Source: Gammaproteobacteria bacterium
Lineage (GTDB): Bacteria; Pseudomonadota; Gammaproteobacteria; Chromatiales; Chromatiaceae
Assembly: GCA_009929855.1 (NCBI GenBank)
Contig: RZZN01000007.1
Location: forward strand, 1 to 64,000
Direction: 5' to 3'
Length of the DNA: 64,000 bases
The notes under the pieces were generated by a model that saw only the letters and a list, made by a program, of their open reading frames with translations, ran no database searches and was not told the DNA's origin. Every line of letters starts with the position of its first letter. Position 1 is the first letter of the stretch. Below are positions 26,399 through 36,401 of the stretch, in pieces. The translations under genes were made by a program, and so were the position numbers.

Positions 26399-27499
26399 TC
26401 AGTCCACGGACCGCGCGGAGGCATCATCCGGCACGGATGGCTGCGTCCCGGCCTCCAGCTCGGGCTTGATCGGCGGTCCGAGCAGGATGGCGATGGGCCG
26501 CGTATGCGGGCTCGACTCCAGTGCGATGATCAGCGCAGCGGTGAGGGGCACGGCCAGGAACATCCCGACCGCGCCGAGCAACCAGCCCCAGAAGAGGAGC
26601 GCCACGAATACGGCCAGCGTCGAGATGCCGAGCCCCTTGCCCATCACCCGCGGCTCCAACACATTGCCGATCACCAGATTGATGACGACGAACCCGACCA
26701 GCACCAGCCAGGTCGTCGCCAGGTCGGTCTGCACCAACGCCAGCAGGGTCGGCGGGATGGCCATCAGGACATTGCCCACGACCGGGATGAAATTCAGGAA
26801 GAAGGCCAATAGTGCCCAGAGCACCGCGAAGTCGATCCCGAGCAGCCACAACCAGACCCAGACACAGAGCGCTGTGCCGAGGCTGGTCAGGGTCTTGATG
26901 AGCATGTAACGACGAATCGCAAAGAGCAGACGCGCCAGCCGGGCGCGACCGGCGTCCGACATGCCGAAGGCGGCATCGAGCTTGGCGGGAAGGCTCGTCA
27001 CCTCCATCAGGATGAAGATGACGGCAAGCAGAACGAGCAGACCGGTGGCGAACAAGCTGCTGGCATTGGACAGCAGAATGCGCACGCCGCTCGCGACCTG
27101 GTTGGGATCGAAGAGATCTGGGATGGCCTCGCGCGAGCCGCTGATGCCCTTGCCCTCCAGCCATCCGCCAAACTGCTCGCTGAGCAGGAAGAAACGCTCC
27201 TGGTAGGTGGGCAGGCTGTCGCGGAAGCCTTCCAAGGCCCCGGTCGAGATCAGCGCCAACAGGCTACCGATGTCGAGCAGCACGAAACCGATGACGCCGA
27301 GGGCAAACCATTTGGGCATCCCCTTGCGGCTCATCCACTTGAGCGCCGGGGTCGTGATGATGGCGATGAACACAGCCAGTAGGAGCGGGACCAGGATCGG
27401 CGCCGCGGCCTTGACGGCCAGCACGACGAGCGCGAGCGCCGCGAGGACGATCACACCACGGGCCGGCGTGGACATGGCGGTCGGAAGTTGTGGTCTCAT
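26399..27499 (-). CDS. AI-2E family transporter (TqsA/PerM-like)
   Basis: This 366-residue membrane protein has about eight hydrophobic segments and the family features VPLLLAVFIAIITTPAL near the N-terminus and LNFIPVVGNVLMAIPPTLLAL with VINLVIGNVLEPRVMGKGLGIS in the C-terminal half. Members export AI-2 or small solutes. The ATG at 27499 is preferred; 27478 is also possible. It converges with tamB. Confidence 0.88.
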   Translation of the reverse strand: MRPQLPTAMSTPARGVIVLAALALVVLAVKAAAPILVPLLLAVFIAIITTPALKWMSRKGMPKWFALGVIGFVLLDIGSLLALISTGALEGFRDSLPTYQERFFLLSEQFGGWLEGKGISGSREAIPDLFDPNQVASGVRILLSNASSLFATGLLVLLAVIFILMEVTSLPAKLDAAFGMSDAGRARLARLLFAIRRYMLIKTLTSLGTALCVWVWLWLLGIDFAVLWALLAFFLNFIPVVGNVLMAIPPTLLALVQTDLATTWLVLVGFVVINLVIGNVLEPRVMGKGLGISTLAVFVALLFWGWLLGAVGMFLAVPLTAALIIALESSPHTRPIAILLGPPIKPELEAGTQPSVPDDASARSVD

Positions 27500-27688
27500 G
27501 ACGTGTTGAACCCTGGATACATGTTTGTATACCAACGCCTTTGCAAGGATGATCCATCCTCACCAGCGCCGCGAATGAGCTTAACGCGAGAGAAACTGAG
27601 CCGCCATCGACAATCACCGCCGCCGACCCCTCATGCGTCCGGCTGAATCGGCACAATTCATCGATCACTGATCACCTCATCGACACCC

Positions 27689-28615
27689 ATGCACATCGAA
27701 CGCGTCATGCACCTACGCAACGCGCTGGAGGCGCGACTGCTCTGGTCGTCACTGGTGGCGACCGTCCTGATCGCCGGGCTCGGCATTCTGCTCGGACTCC
27801 TGGCGCGCTCACCGGCGATCATCTTCGACGGATTCTTCTCGCTGATCGACGTCGCCATCACCTGGCTGACCCTCAAGGTGGCTCGCCTGGTGGCCATTCA
27901 GGCCGAGCACCGCCGCTTCCAATTTGGCTTCTGGCATCTGGAGCCACTGGTCATCGCCTTGAATGCCTCGGTGCTCATCGTGCTGGTCGCCTATGCCTTT
28001 CTGAGCGCGGTCAACAGCATCCTCAAGGGCGGCTATGAGCCTGAGCTCGGGATCGCACTGGTCTACGCGGCGCTGGTCGCCGCCATCTCTTTCCTCATGT
28101 GGTGGTGGATGGGGCGTCACGCCGAGCGCATCGATTCCGGGCTGGTGCGTCTGGATGTCAAGGCCTGGCTCATCTCGGCGCTCATCTCCACCGCGCTGCT
28201 GATCGCCTTCGCGGTGGCGCTGGCCATGCGCGAGAGCGCTGCGGCAGACTTGATCCGCTTCGTCGATCCACTCGTGCTGGCGCTCATCGCCCTGGCGCTC
28301 CTGCCGCTGCCGTTTCGCGATGCCATCGAGTCATTCAGCGAGATCCTGCAGATGAGTCCGCCCGAGATGGACGCCCAGGTGCGCACGGTGATGACTGATT
28401 TCGTGCGTCGTCACGGCTTCCTCGATTACCGCGCCTACTCGACCAAATCCGGGCGGGCGCGCTTCATCGAGATCGCGGTCCTGGTGCCGTCCGATCTCTG
28501 TCTGCCGGTGAGCGACATCGACGCGCTGCGCGAGGAGATCGGCACGTCCATTGGCGACCCTGGGCCGGATCGTTGGCTCACCATCATCTTCACCGCCGAT
28601 GCCACGCAGCTATGA
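27689..28615 (+). CDS. Cation diffusion facilitator (CDF) family transporter
   Basis: This 308-residue protein has six membrane segments and a cytosolic C-terminal domain. It is of the CDF type, which exports divalent metals by proton antiport. TM2 reads IIFDGFFSLIDVAI and TM5 reads RLDVKAWLISAL, so the usual HxxxD/DxxxD metal site is only partly kept; a transporter with altered metal choice or a different site is possible. The loop that is often His-rich is short here. Confidence 0.8.
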   Translation: MHIERVMHLRNALEARLLWSSLVATVLIAGLGILLGLLARSPAIIFDGFFSLIDVAITWLTLKVARLVAIQAEHRRFQFGFWHLEPLVIALNASVLIVLVAYAFLSAVNSILKGGYEPELGIALVYAALVAAISFLMWWWMGRHAERIDSGLVRLDVKAWLISALISTALLIAFAVALAMRESAAADLIRFVDPLVLALIALALLPLPFRDAIESFSEILQMSPPEMDAQVRTVMTDFVRRHGFLDYRAYSTKSGRARFIEIAVLVPSDLCLPVSDIDALREEIGTSIGDPGPDRWLTIIFTADATQL

Positions 28616-28710
28616 GACGGCGACGCCCAGCGGAGCCGCCCAGGCAGGTGGGTGACCGGATCGCATCCTGAACATGCGCTTGAAGAACAACACATCGAGG
28701 AGAAGCATCC

Positions 28711-30057
28711 ATGAGATTGATCGTCATCGGCGGCGTGGCCGCCGGCATGAGCGCGGCCAGTCAGGCCCGACGGGCGGATCCCAATGCTGAGATCATCGTC
28801 CTGGAGAAGGGCGGGGACGTGTCCTACGGTGCCTGTGGTCTGCCGTACAAGCTGCCTCCCGCGGCGCGGATGGAGGATCTCCAGGTCATCTCGGCCGAGC
28901 GCTTCCGCGAGGAGCGCAAGATCGACGTGCGTCTGTGGCATGAGGTCGAGCGGATCGATCGCGATGCGCGAGAGGTCAGTGGGCGCAGCCGCGACGGCGC
29001 ATTCGCGCTCGGCTACGACAAGCTCATCATCTGCACGGGCGCACGGGTCTGGACACCGCCGATCACCGGACTCGAGACACTCTGGTGGCGCGGGGCCTAT
29101 CCCCTCAAGACGCTGGAGGATGGTCGTCTGATCAAGGCAGCGCTGACCGCCAATCCGCCACGTCACGTGGTCGTCATCGGCGCCGGCTATATCGGGCTGG
29201 AGGCCACCGAGAACTTCGCCGAGATGGGCGCCGCCGTGACGGTCGTCGAGGCACTGCCCGAGATCTTGCCCTGGCTGCCCGCGGCCCAGCGCGCGCGTCT
29301 CATGGACGAGGCCGCCGCCCATGGGGTCGAGATGCTGGTTGGGACGCGCGTGGAATCGCTCGCGCGCGTGGGCGAGACCATTCAGGTCACGACCAGCCAG
29401 CGTCTCCTGGAGGCCGACCTGGTGCTGGTCGCCACCGGCGTGCGGCCCGAGTCCGGGCTCGCCGAGGCGGCCGGACTGAGGCTCGGCGCCGCCGGCGCGA
29501 TCGCGCTGGATGCGTCCCTACGCACCTCCGATCCGCACATCCTCGCCGCCGGCGATTGCGCCGACGCCATCCACGCCATCACCGGAGCATCAGTGTGGGT
29601 CCCGCTCGCGCTGCGGGCGAACCGCGCCGGCAAGCTCGCCGGCGACAATGCCTGCGGTCGCGATCGCCGCGCGCCGCCCGTGCTCGGGACAGCCGTCTTC
29701 AAGTTCTTCGGGTTGGAGATCGCGCGCACCGGGCTGTCGAGCGATGAGGCCGCGGCCGCCGGGCTCGACGCCGCGGCGGTCGAGATCGTCGCTGGCACCC
29801 GTGCCGGCTACTATCCAGGCGGTGGCAAGCTTTCGGTCTGGCTGCTCGGCGAGCGCGGCACCGGCCGCCTGCTGGGCTGCTGCATGGTCGGCCCGGAGGC
29901 GGCGGCGCACAAGATCGATACCGTCGCGGCGGCGCTCCATGCCGGTCTGACCGCCGAGCAGCTCCATGCCATGGATCTGGCCTATGCCCCGCCCTTTGGT
30001 CCCTCGTGGTCACCGCTCCTGATCGCGGCCTCCCAGCTCAGCAAGGCACTCTCATGA
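28711..30057 (+). CDS. CoA-disulfide-reductase-like FAD/NAD(P)-dependent oxidoreductase
   Basis: This 448-residue flavoprotein opens with MRLIVIGGVAAGMSAA. It has the single redox Cys42 in SYGACGLPY, as in CoA-disulfide reductase, NADH oxidase and polysulfide reductases, and the second nucleotide motif VIGAGYIGLEATENF. The C-terminal dimerisation domain is present, with no rhodanese domain. Substrates in this family include CoA disulfide, coenzyme A persulfide and O2. GAGGAG precedes the ATG. The SLC13 permease gene follows after 40 bases. Confidence 0.85.
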   Translation: MRLIVIGGVAAGMSAASQARRADPNAEIIVLEKGGDVSYGACGLPYKLPPAARMEDLQVISAERFREERKIDVRLWHEVERIDRDAREVSGRSRDGAFALGYDKLIICTGARVWTPPITGLETLWWRGAYPLKTLEDGRLIKAALTANPPRHVVVIGAGYIGLEATENFAEMGAAVTVVEALPEILPWLPAAQRARLMDEAAAHGVEMLVGTRVESLARVGETIQVTTSQRLLEADLVLVATGVRPESGLAEAAGLRLGAAGAIALDASLRTSDPHILAAGDCADAIHAITGASVWVPLALRANRAGKLAGDNACGRDRRAPPVLGTAVFKFFGLEIARTGLSSDEAAAAGLDAAAVEIVAGTRAGYYPGGGKLSVWLLGERGTGRLLGCCMVGPEAAAHKIDTVAAALHAGLTAEQLHAMDLAYAPPFGPSWSPLLIAASQLSKALS

Positions 30058-30097
30058 GGTGGCCACTGTGTGCAAATCAATGCGTTGACCGAACGAC

Positions 30098-31939
30098 ATG
30101 ATGACCGCTGACCTGATCCTCGTTCTGCTCTTGCTCGGCGCCGCGATCCTGATGTTCGCCATCAACAAGCCACAGGCCGACGCCGTGGCGATGCTGATGA
30201 TGCTTGCCTTGCCCTTCACGGGCGTCATCAGCGTGCAAGAATCACTCAGCGGGTTCAGCAATCCCAACATCATCCTGATCGCGGCCATGTTCGTCATCGG
30301 CGACGCCCTGGCACGCACCGGCGTGGCACGCAGCATCGGCGACTGGCTCGCGCGGCACGCGGGCAACAGCCGTTGGCGGCTCCTGGTGATGCTGATGCTG
30401 GCGGTGGGACTGCTCGGCTCGACCATGAGCACCACGGGCGTGGTCGCCATCTTCATCCCCATCGTGCTGCGCATCGCCAGTCAGCAGGGGCTCGCGCCCG
30501 CGCAGCTCATGATGCCCATGGCCTATGCGGCACTCATCAGCGGCATGATGACCCTGGTGGCGACCTCATCCAACCTCGTGGTCAACTATGAGCTCGTGCG
30601 CACGGGCACGGATGGTTTCCACTTCTTTTCATTCACCGCCTTCGGCACGCCCATCCTGCTGGTTGCGATCCTCTACATGCTGCTCGTCCAGCGCTGGCTG
30701 CGCCCGCAGGACGACCCATCGGCCCAGCGACGCAATCGGCCGAAGCTGCTGCAATGGGTGGAGCACTACCGGCTTGCCGAGCGCGAGTACCGGGTCCGCG
30801 TGCTCCCTGACTCGCCCTTGCTCGGCAAGACCCTGCGCGAGCTGGATCTGGCCCGTCGCACCGGCATTCGCATCATCCTCATCGAGCGCAACGTCGGACG
30901 CTCGCGCCAGCTGCTCCGGCGCCGTCCGAAACAGATGCTCATGGCCGGCGACATCCTGCTGATCGACGTCGATCTCGAGCGCACGCATCTCGATCTCGCG
31001 GAGATGAGCCGGCGTTACGGCGTCGACATCTTGCCCCAGACTGGACAGTATTTCGTGGACAAGTCCCAGGCTGTCGGCATGCTGGAGGTGATGATCCCGG
31101 AGTCATCGCGCTTCATCGGCATGACTGTCGCGGAGGGCGAGCAGATCACCGGACACGAGCTCACGGTGGTCGGCATGCGGCGCGCCAGCACGGCGTTGGA
31201 GCCCCACGGACTGCGCGAGCAACGGATTCAGGTTGGCGACACCGTCCTCCTGGCCGGCCCCTGGAAGACGATCCGCCGGCTGCGGGGTGAGTCCGGTGAT
31301 CTCATCCTGCTCAATCTGCCGAGGGAATTCGACGAGTACTTGCCCGCCGCCAAGCGCGCCCCCCATGCGGTGCTCACACTGTTGCTGGTCATCACGCTCA
31401 TGGCGACCGGCGTCGTGCACAATGTGCAGGCGGCCCTCATCGGCTGTGTGCTCATGGTGCTATTGCGCTGCATCAGCCTCGAGAAGGCCTACAAATCGAT
31501 CCAGCTCAAGACCCTGGTGCTGATCGTCGGCATGATGCCCTTCGCGCTGGCCCTGGAGCGCACCGGCGGCGTGGCCATGGCCGCCGACGCCTTGATCGAG
31601 CTCGTGGGCGATGCCGGTCCACATGCCGTCATGGCCCTCTTGTTCGCCATCACTGTCGTGCTCGGTCTCTTCATCGTCAATACGGCCAATGCACTCCTGC
31701 TGATCCCCGTTGGGCTTGCCATCGCCGAGGCCATGGGCGCCTCGCCCTACCCCTTCGCGATGATCATCGCGCTTGCCGCCTCCACCGGCTTCATGACGCC
31801 CATCTCACCGGTCAACACCATGGTCGCGACCGCGGGAAACTATCGCTTCATCGACTTCATTCGCATCGGCCTGCCCCTGACCGTGCTGACCATGGCCATC
31901 AGCGTGCTCATGGTGCCCTGGCTGTTGCCACTCTATTGA
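30098..31939 (+). CDS. SLC13-type permease with internal RCK_C (TrkA-C) domains
   Basis: This 613-residue protein has two blocks of membrane helices (about 1-205 and 415-613) flanking a soluble region with two TrkA-C-like segments (REYRVRVLPDSPLLGKTLREL; PESSRFIGMTVAEGEQITG). This is the architecture of the SLC13/ArsB-like permeases of sulfur bacteria and cyanobacteria, which transport sulfate or other anions. It is probably in one operon with the flavoprotein gene. Confidence 0.85.
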   Translation: MMTADLILVLLLLGAAILMFAINKPQADAVAMLMMLALPFTGVISVQESLSGFSNPNIILIAAMFVIGDALARTGVARSIGDWLARHAGNSRWRLLVMLMLAVGLLGSTMSTTGVVAIFIPIVLRIASQQGLAPAQLMMPMAYAALISGMMTLVATSSNLVVNYELVRTGTDGFHFFSFTAFGTPILLVAILYMLLVQRWLRPQDDPSAQRRNRPKLLQWVEHYRLAEREYRVRVLPDSPLLGKTLRELDLARRTGIRIILIERNVGRSRQLLRRRPKQMLMAGDILLIDVDLERTHLDLAEMSRRYGVDILPQTGQYFVDKSQAVGMLEVMIPESSRFIGMTVAEGEQITGHELTVVGMRRASTALEPHGLREQRIQVGDTVLLAGPWKTIRRLRGESGDLILLNLPREFDEYLPAAKRAPHAVLTLLLVITLMATGVVHNVQAALIGCVLMVLLRCISLEKAYKSIQLKTLVLIVGMMPFALALERTGGVAMAADALIELVGDAGPHAVMALLFAITVVLGLFIVNTANALLLIPVGLAIAEAMGASPYPFAMIIALAASTGFMTPISPVNTMVATAGNYRFIDFIRIGLPLTVLTMAISVLMVPWLLPLY

Positions 31940-32021
31940 ATGACCATCCGCACGACTGATCCCACAATGCCGAGCGCCTGAAAAGGTCTCAGTTCGCACG
32001 CCTGCCATCCATGGCCTGGAT

Positions 32022-32047
32022 CCCGTCATCCCGGCCGGGATGACGGG
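32022..32047. repeat. Perfect 26-bp palindrome, REP-like, between convergent genes
   Basis: Two 13-bp arms (CCCGTCATCCCGG and its complement) meet with no loop. It is followed by a second weaker stem (CCAGCC at 32081-32086 and GGCTGG at 32095-32100). It lies in the 225 bases between the SLC13 gene and the RND pump gene, which end toward each other. CCCGTCATCCC-type palindromes recur as REP-like elements in proteobacteria. It may end transcription both ways. Confidence 0.55.
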
Positions 32048-32164
32048 GTGGTGGGTGCTGCCGTGCGTCGCTTCATCATGCCAGCCGTCACGATGGCTGG
32101 GACTGAAGTCTGTCGCTCCCAGACGTTGGATGAATCCGGAGGATCTGGGTGAGCCAAGGGATGA

Positions 32165-35100
32165 TCATGGCCTCTGCGTGTCAGGCTTCAGCCGCTCGCG
32201 TAGCCCCTGGATGAAGACATAGAGCGGCGGAATGATGATGATCCCGATGACGGTGGCCGCGACCATGCCACCGAAGACCACCACACCGAGCGCGAATTGA
32301 CTCACCGAGCCCGCGCCCGTGGCGAGCAGCAGCGGCAACATGCCGAGGATGAAGCTCACCGCGGTCATGAGCACGGCACGGAAGCGGATACGCGCGGCAT
32401 CCGCGGCGGCCTGCTGGATGGGACGCCCCTCCTCGCGCAGCTGCTTGGCGAACTCGACGATCAGGATGGCGTTCTTGCTGGCGAGTCCGATCAGCATGAC
32501 CAGACCGATCTGGGTATAGACATTGTTGTCGAGCCCGAGCACCCAGGTCGCCGCCAACCCCCCCGCGCCCGCGATCACCACCGAGAGGATGACCGCTGCC
32601 GGTACCGTCCAGCTCTCATACTGGGCGACCAGGAAGAGATAGACGAACAGCAGCGCCAGCAACAGCACCACGGCGGCCTCGCCACCGGCCTGCACCTCCT
32701 GGAAGGTGGTCCCGCTCCAGTCGATGGAGAAACCCGGTGGCAGCTGGTTGCGCTCGATGTCGCGCAGGATCTCGATCCCTTCGCCGGTGCTGCCGAGCGG
32801 GGTGACATTGACGCTCGCGGTGCGGAACATGTTGAAGCGACGCGTACTCTCCGGCCCCAGGATGGGCTCGACCGTGACCAGCGAGGCGATCGGCACCATC
32901 TCGCCGCGGTTGTTGCGCACATGCAGTCGGCTCAGATCCTCCGGCGCCATGCGGAAGGGCGCGTCGGCCTGCACGAAGACCCGGAAGGTCCGCCCGAACA
33001 GGTTGAAGTCGTTGACGTAGAGCGCGCCCAGATTGGATTGCAGCGTGAGGAAGAGATCGGAGAGACGAACCCCGAGTGTCTCGGCCTTCTCGCGGTCGAT
33101 GTCGAGGAACAGCTGCGGCGTGCGCGCGCTGAAGGTCGAGAAGACACGCTGGATCCCAGGACTCTCGTTGGCGTGGATCATGAAGCCCTGCAAAGCCTGG
33201 GCGAGCTCGTCGGGCGGCTGGCCGGCGAGGGCCAGGAGCTCCATCTCGATGCCGCCCGCGGTGCCCAAGCCTTGGATGGGCGGCGCGGCGAAGGCGAAGA
33301 CGGTCGCCTGTGGGATGGCCAGGAGCCTCGGCTGCACGCGCGCGAGCACCGCCTCGGCCGTGCTCTGCGGACCCGGCCGATCGTCCCAGTGCTTGAGGAT
33401 CGCGATGGCAAGCCCCCCGCTGGAGCGCGCCCCGGCGAGCAGGCTGAAACCCGCCACGGTGAGCACGTGATCGATCTCATCCTCCTCGGCGAGCAACTGC
33501 TGGACCTGCTCGAGCACCGCGCCGGTCCGCGGGATCGAGGAGGCGTCGGGCAGGGAAACGTCGATGAAGAAATAGCCCGTGTCCTCGCTCGGGATGAAGC
33601 CAGTGGGGATCTTCTGGAACATCCAGGCGGTGCCGGCACCGGTGGCGAGGATGATGAGCACGGCAATGGAGGAGCGCCGTCCCAGCAGGGTGACGACGCG
33701 CGTGTAGCCGTTGCGGGTCCAGTCCAGTGCGTTGGAGAACCAGCGCAGCGGTCCGCGCGGCGCCCGTGAGGGCCGCAGCAGCAGACCGCAGAGCGCGGGG
33801 CTCAGGGTCAGCGCGATGATGGAGGAGAGCGTCACGGCCACCGAGATGGTGACGGCGAACTGCAGATAGAGCTGACCCGTGATTCCGGGCAGGAAGGCGG
33901 TCGGCACGAAGACCGCGTAGAGCACCAGCGTGGTGGCCACGATCGGTCCGGTCACCTGCTGCATGGCCTGCTTGGCGGCCTCCTTGGCGGCGAGCTTCTC
34001 CTCGTCGATCAGACGCTGCACGTTCTCCACCACCACGATGGCATCATCGACCACGATCCCGATGGCGAGGATGAGCGCGAACATGGACACCGTGTTGATG
34101 GAGAGTCCGGCGGCCAGGAGGATGGCGAAGGTTCCGATGATCGAGCCCGGGATCGCCAGCACGGGCACCAGGGTCGAGCGCCAGTCACCCAAGAAGACAT
34201 AGGTCACCAGGATGACCAGGGCGAGCGCCTGCAGCAGCGTGATGACCACGTTGCGCATGCTGATGCGCACGAAGTCGGTGGTGTCGTAATAGATGGCGTA
34301 CTCGAGATCATCGGGGAAGCGCTCGGCGAGACGCTCGAGCGTCTCGTAGACCCGGTCGGCCGTTTGCAGCGCGTTGGCGCCGGGGGAGAGATAGATCCCG
34401 AGCGCGGCGGTCGGCGCCCCATCGATCCAGGCATCGGCGTCATAGGTCTGGGCGCCGAGCTCCAGGCGCGCGAGATCGGCGAGCCGGATCGTCGAGCCGT
34501 CCGGGTTGGTGCGTACTAGGATGCGCTCGAACTCCTCCGGCGAGGTCAGACGCCCCTTCGCTTGGAGCGTGTAGGTGAAGGCGCGGTTCTCGTTGTCCGG
34601 CGGCGCGCCGAGCCGACCCGCGGCGGCTTGGAGGTTCTGGCGGCGAATGGCATCGACCACCTCGGCCTCGCTGACCCCGAGCGCGGTCATGCGCTGCGGA
34701 TCGATCCAGATGCGCATGGCGTAATCGAGCGGACCGAACTGGCTGGCATCACCCACGCCCGGGAGTCGGGCCAGCGCGTCGCGGATGTTGATCTCCATGT
34801 AGTTGGAGAGAAACAGCCGGTCGAAGGTCCCATTCGGCGACTGCAGATTGATGGTGAGCAGCATGTTGGTCGACTGCTTGCGCACCGACACGCCCTGCGC
34901 GACCACCTCCATCGGCAGGGTCGGCTGGGCTAGTGCCACCCGGTTCTGCACGTTGACCGCGGCGATATCCGGGTCGGTCCCGACGGCAAAGGTGACATCG
35001 AGCCGGTAGCGGCCCGAGTTGTCGCTGGTCGAGGTCATGTAGAGCATGTCGTCGACGCCATTGACCTCGGCCTCGATCGGCGCGGCGACCGTCTCGGCGA

Positions 35101-35272
35101 CGATCTCGGCGTTGGCGCCGGGATAGAAGGCCTGGACCGAGACCTGCGGGGGCACGATGTCGGGAAATTGCGCCACCGGTAGGACACGCATGGCGATGAG
35201 GCCGGCGATGATGATCACCAGCGAGATGACCATCGCGAAGCGGGCGCGTGAGATGAAGAAGGCGGAGAACAT
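32165..35272 (-). CDS. RND efflux pump inner-membrane transporter, HAE1 family
   Basis: This 1035-residue proton-driven drug exporter is of AcrB/MexB type. Twelve membrane segments flank two large periplasmic loops. The TM4 relay Asp pair is in IGIVVDDAIVVVENVQ, and the N-terminal FFISRARFAMVISLVI and IVPPQVSVQAFYPGA are hallmarks. Its trimer works with an adaptor and a TolC-like channel; the adaptor gene lies four bases upstream and no TolC-like gene follows. Substrates cannot be told. Confidence 0.95.
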   Translation of the reverse strand: MFSAFFISRARFAMVISLVIIIAGLIAMRVLPVAQFPDIVPPQVSVQAFYPGANAEIVAETVAAPIEAEVNGVDDMLYMTSTSDNSGRYRLDVTFAVGTDPDIAAVNVQNRVALAQPTLPMEVVAQGVSVRKQSTNMLLTINLQSPNGTFDRLFLSNYMEINIRDALARLPGVGDASQFGPLDYAMRIWIDPQRMTALGVSEAEVVDAIRRQNLQAAAGRLGAPPDNENRAFTYTLQAKGRLTSPEEFERILVRTNPDGSTIRLADLARLELGAQTYDADAWIDGAPTAALGIYLSPGANALQTADRVYETLERLAERFPDDLEYAIYYDTTDFVRISMRNVVITLLQALALVILVTYVFLGDWRSTLVPVLAIPGSIIGTFAILLAAGLSINTVSMFALILAIGIVVDDAIVVVENVQRLIDEEKLAAKEAAKQAMQQVTGPIVATTLVLYAVFVPTAFLPGITGQLYLQFAVTISVAVTLSSIIALTLSPALCGLLLRPSRAPRGPLRWFSNALDWTRNGYTRVVTLLGRRSSIAVLIILATGAGTAWMFQKIPTGFIPSEDTGYFFIDVSLPDASSIPRTGAVLEQVQQLLAEEDEIDHVLTVAGFSLLAGARSSGGLAIAILKHWDDRPGPQSTAEAVLARVQPRLLAIPQATVFAFAAPPIQGLGTAGGIEMELLALAGQPPDELAQALQGFMIHANESPGIQRVFSTFSARTPQLFLDIDREKAETLGVRLSDLFLTLQSNLGALYVNDFNLFGRTFRVFVQADAPFRMAPEDLSRLHVRNNRGEMVPIASLVTVEPILGPESTRRFNMFRTASVNVTPLGSTGEGIEILRDIERNQLPPGFSIDWSGTTFQEVQAGGEAAVVLLLALLFVYLFLVAQYESWTVPAAVILSVVIAGAGGLAATWVLGLDNNVYTQIGLVMLIGLASKNAILIVEFAKQLREEGRPIQQAAADAARIRFRAVLMTAVSFILGMLPLLLATGAGSVSQFALGVVVFGGMVAATVIGIIIIPPLYVFIQGLRERLKPDTQRP

Positions 35273-35276
35273 CGGC

Positions 35277-36401
35277 TCAGTCCTCCGGATAGAGGGCCGA
35301 GTCGAGCGGCTGCACGATCATCCCCGGACGCGCCTTCTGGATACCGTCGACGATCACCCGCTCACCGACCGCGAGCCCATCGCGCACCACCCAGTCGCTG
35401 CCGATACGCTCGCCGAGCGTGACGCGGGTCACCTGGACCCGGTCGTCCTCATCGAGCGTCAGCACCAGACGCCCTGCCTGATCCTGCTGCACGGCCACCT
35501 GCGGAATCACCAACGACTGCACGGGCGTGATCGCGCGCGCCAGGACCGTCACGAATTGTCCTGGCAAGAGCAGTCCCGCGTCGTTCTCGAAGCGGGCGCG
35601 CACCCTGACCGTATCGGTGGTGGCATCGACCTCGGGATCGAAGAACTCGAAGATGCCCGGCGCCTCGATCAGACTGCCATCGGCAAGACGCAGAAAGGGG
35701 GCGAAATCACTGGTGTTGCGGTTCTGACGAAAGGCCAACATGGCACGGTCGTTGATCGGGATGGTCACGAAGACAGGATTGACACGCACCAGCCGTGCCA
35801 GCGCGCCCGCGCCGGGTCCGACCACCGCGCCCTCGGCGAAATTGGACCGCCCGATGCGCCCCTCGAAGGGTGCACGGATCTCGGTGTAGCCCAGATCGAT
35901 CTCGGCTGCTTGCAGTGCGGCCAAGGCCGCGCTGCGCGCCGCTCGTGCTTCCTGCTCGGCGGCAACCGCCTGGTCGAGCTGCGCCTGGGTCGCCCCGCCA
36001 CGCGGCACCAGCGGCTCGAGACGCTCACGCTGCAGGCGCGCGTTCAAGAGTGTCGCGTCGGTGCGCTCGACCTCGGCACGGCGCGCCGCGACCGCCGCCT
36101 CGAAGGGCTCGCGCTCGATGCGAAAGAGAAGAGCACCCGGCTTGACCAGGGCCCCTTCACTGAATTCGCGGCTCAGCAGAAAACCGTTGACCCGAGCGAC
36201 CAGATCCACCGCATCGATCGCCTCGACCCGCGCAACGAATTCCGTGGTCGGCGTCACCTCCTGCAGTGTGGCCGCCGCGACCCCGACCGAGGGTGGCGGG
36301 GGTGCCGCGGGTGCGGTGGTGACGCTCGCGCGCTCGCAGCCCACGAGACCGATCAGCAGCGTGGCGAGTGACATGCCGAGTAATCGCTTCATTTCAGCCA
36401 T
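35277..36401 (-). CDS. RND efflux periplasmic adaptor lipoprotein
   Basis: This 374-residue membrane-fusion protein has a lipoprotein signal with lipobox LVGC. It shows the lipoyl/hairpin region (about 55-200: VARVNGFLLSREFSEGALVKPGALLF, long coiled coil, DLGYTEIRAPFEGRIGR) and the barrel region with LLLPGQFVTVLAR. ATG 36401 has GAGACGG upstream; the frame before it has no similarity. It tethers the RND trimer to an outer-membrane channel. It is the first gene of the two-gene operon. Confidence 0.92.
   Translation of the reverse strand: MAEMKRLLGMSLATLLIGLVGCERASVTTAPAAPPPPSVGVAAATLQEVTPTTEFVARVEAIDAVDLVARVNGFLLSREFSEGALVKPGALLFRIEREPFEAAVAARRAEVERTDATLLNARLQRERLEPLVPRGGATQAQLDQAVAAEQEARAARSAALAALQAAEIDLGYTEIRAPFEGRIGRSNFAEGAVVGPGAGALARLVRVNPVFVTIPINDRAMLAFRQNRNTSDFAPFLRLADGSLIEAPGIFEFFDPEVDATTDTVRVRARFENDAGLLLPGQFVTVLARAITPVQSLVIPQVAVQQDQAGRLVLTLDEDDRVQVTRVTLGERIGSDWVVRDGLAVGERVIVDGIQKARPGMIVQPLDSALYPED

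Noticed and set aside
32297..33769. 490-residue plus-strand frame inside the RND gene
   Set aside because: Antisense shadow of AcrB-type sequence, charged and without similarity.
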